A stretch of 52,292 nucleotides of DNA from Candidatus Gastranaerophilales bacterium (lineage in GTDB: Bacteria; Cyanobacteriota; Vampirovibrionia; Gastranaerophilales; Gastranaerophilaceae), in the NCBI GenBank assembly GCA_944324405.1, contig CALUWF010000009.1:1-52292 (forward strand), given 5' to 3'. Positions 50,926-52,292 of this stretch are shown here, in pieces; the stretch's first letter is position 1; every line of letters starts with the position of its first letter. The notes beneath the pieces are model-generated. The model was given only the letters and a program-made list of their open reading frames with translations. It was not told where the DNA came from and made no database searches. The position numbers and the translations under genes are program-made.

Positions 50926-52292
50926 CTACTGCTCGCTTGCAAGACCGAGAATTCTGACAAACTCGTCTATTGTCGTAATACCGTTTAAAATATGTTCCAA
51001 ACATGACATTTTAAGAGTCTTCATGCCATGTTTTACCGCATAATCTTCCAATTCAACATCATGCGCCCTTTGTGCTATCATTTTTTTCATGTCTTTGTTT
51101 ATAAGCATAATTTCAAATACGCCGGTACGGCCGGAATAACCGGTGTCATTGCAGTAAGGGCAGCCTTTTGCGCGATATATTGTTGTTTCTGTAAGTCTTT
51201 TAATGTCCTGCGGGTCTGTGAGTATTTTTCGTGCATCTTCCAGGGTGGGCTGATAAGCCTCTTTGCACTCGGGGCAAAGCTTTTTGACAAGTCTTTGGGC
51301 AATTACACCGGTAATTGTAGAAGATACGAGATAGTCTTTTGCACCCATTTCAATAAGCCTTGTAATAGTAGCGGCGGCCGAGTTTGTGTGAATTGTGCTT
51401 AATACAAGGTGACCTGTCAGAGAAGCCGATATAGCGACCTCTAGCGTTTCAAAGTCACGAATTTCGCCGACCAGGATAATATCGGGGTCTTGCCTCAAAA
51501 TTGCCCTTAGGCAATTTGCAAAAGTAATACCTGCTTTCGGGTTAACCGCAGACTGGTTAACGCCGTCCATCTTGATTTCTATAGGATCTTCAATTGTTGT
51601 TATGTTAACATCTTCCGAATTCAATGTCCTTATAAGAGAGTAAAGAGTCGTTGTTTTACCGGAACCTGTGGGGCCGGATGTAAGGACAATTCCGTTTGGC
51701 AATGAAATCAAATATTCGACTTTCTTTCTGTCTTCATCCGAAATTCCGTCGATTTTAATTTCTTTGTCATTATTCATATCGGTAATAGCGGGAGCCAAAA
51801 TCCTTATTACCATTTTCTCTTTATTGCCGACAGGGAGGGTGTTTACACGAAAGTCGTGTTGATTTTTCTTGTATTTAATTGAAAAGTTACCGTCCTGCGA
51901 ACGTCTGTGCTCGGCAATATTCATACGCGCAAGTACTTTAAAACGCGAAACAACGGCTGAGTCAACCTTAGCTGGAATTTTCAAAACTTCTCTCAGTGTA
52001 CCGTCAATACGAAAACGCACTACATAGCCCACAAGACGCGGCTCAATATGGACGTCGGAAGCATGCTGGTCAATTGCAAGGGTTATAATTTTGTTTGCAA
52101 ATTTTGCAACAGTACCTGACGTGTCCTGAATTTCGTTTTCAACCTGATCCCAAAGAGAATCTTCATTTGTATTTTCTATGCGCTCATTTTCAATTTCTTT
52201 GAGCATTTTATTTGCAGCTTCACGTTCATTTACATAGTAGCATTGGTTCAGTCGGACGATGTCCATGCGGTCCTGGTGATTTTTTTTTTTTT
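50926..52292 (-). CDS. pilB: type IV pilus/type II secretion ATPase PilB/GspE, 5' truncated
   Basis: Hexameric motor ATPase. Present: HASDVHIEP (start of the core), Asp-box, Walker A GPTGSGKTTTLYSL, Walker B region ILVGEIRDFETLEVA with the HLVLSTIHTNSA His-box, and the tetracysteine zinc site (CPEC, then GCPYCNDTGY). The last ATG visible is at 52266, but the frame stays open to the edge (codons for NHQDR precede it) and the N-terminal domain of about 100-150 residues is missing, so the gene continues beyond the contig. The final 12 bases are all T. Confidence 0.93.
   Translation of the reverse strand, partial: KKKNHQDRMDIVRLNQCYYVNEREAANKMLKEIENERIENTNEDSLWDQVENEIQDTSGTVAKFANKIITLAIDQHASDVHIEPRLVGYVVRFRIDGTLREVLKIPAKVDSAVVSRFKVLARMNIAEHRRSQDGNFSIKYKKNQHDFRVNTLPVGNKEKMVIRILAPAITDMNNDKEIKIDGISDEDRKKVEYLISLPNGIVLTSGPTGSGKTTTLYSLIRTLNSEDVNITTIEDPIEIKMDGVNQSAVNPKAGITFANCLRAILRQDPDIILVGEIRDFETLEVAISASLTGHLVLSTIHTNSAAATITRLIEMGAKDYLVSSTITGVIAQRLVKKLCPECKEAYQPTLEDARKILTDPQDIKRLTETTIYRAKGCPYCNDTGYSGRTGVFEIMLINKDMKKMIAQRAHDVELEDYAVKHGMKTLKMSCLEHILNGITTIDEFVRILGLASEQ

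Overview
The window is 52.3 kb of AT-rich, gene-dense bacterial chromosome. It looks like one whole metagenomic contig: the left edge lies inside a 94-bp tandem repeat and the right edge stops inside a secretion ATPase gene with a run of T. There are no phage, transposon, CRISPR, rRNA or tRNA genes. My best guess at the host is a non-photosynthetic relative of Cyanobacteria (Vampirovibrionia/Melainabacteria, Gastranaerophilales type). This rests on an LdpA-like iron-sulfur protein otherwise associated with cyanobacterial clocks, a possible Tic20-like membrane protein, a fermentative AdhE/Rex pair and no photosynthesis genes. It is an inference, not a proof.

Layout. 1-363: tandem repeat and leader. 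364-5033: two zinc alcohol dehydrogenases with a 56-aa prepilin/TadE-like protein upstream, a GlcF-like iron-sulfur protein and a PiT-like membrane protein. 5100-8560: Rex-controlled adhE, then rex. 8553-12392 (minus): an acidic hypothetical protein, rpmB, and a HEAT-queC-DUF366-SPOR directon. 12467-16361: dgt-dnaG-rpoD. 16474-19101: three monocistronic EF-hand proteins, two with an N-terminal LysM domain. 19162-24296: overlapping gmk-coaBC-nif3-aroC-aroK-aroB. 24214-25962 (minus): a TPR protein overlapping aroB. 26175-28181: a 41-aa protein, its longer paralogue, then spmA-spmB. 28172-37350 (minus): an eleven-gene directon (small Cys protein, TPR, Tic20-like, FliO-like, neuB, kdsC, TPR, lysC, ldpA, tilS, hpt). 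37419-48618: glutathione synthetase-like ATP-grasp, two lineage-type membrane proteins, DAHP synthase, glyQ, two amino-acid permeases, a degenerate HD-GYP protein (minus) and metX-metW. 48677-52292 (minus): tpiA, a repeat-rich gap, and pilC-pilB.

The physiology is fermentative (AdhE with NADH-sensing Rex), with aromatic amino-acid, aspartate-family, methionine and CoA synthesis, a nonulosonic/Kdo-type sugar route, and a type IV pilus or type II secretion machine.

The most striking unlisted signal is a recurring start architecture. At many first genes a sigma70 -10 box ends only 6-9 nt before the ATG and no Shine-Dalgarno is present, which predicts leaderless mRNAs. Other genes here have strong Shine-Dalgarno sites, so the genome appears to use two initiation modes. 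One such site, at 2899-2927, is a symmetric divergent promoter predicted to drive leaderless transcripts in both directions.
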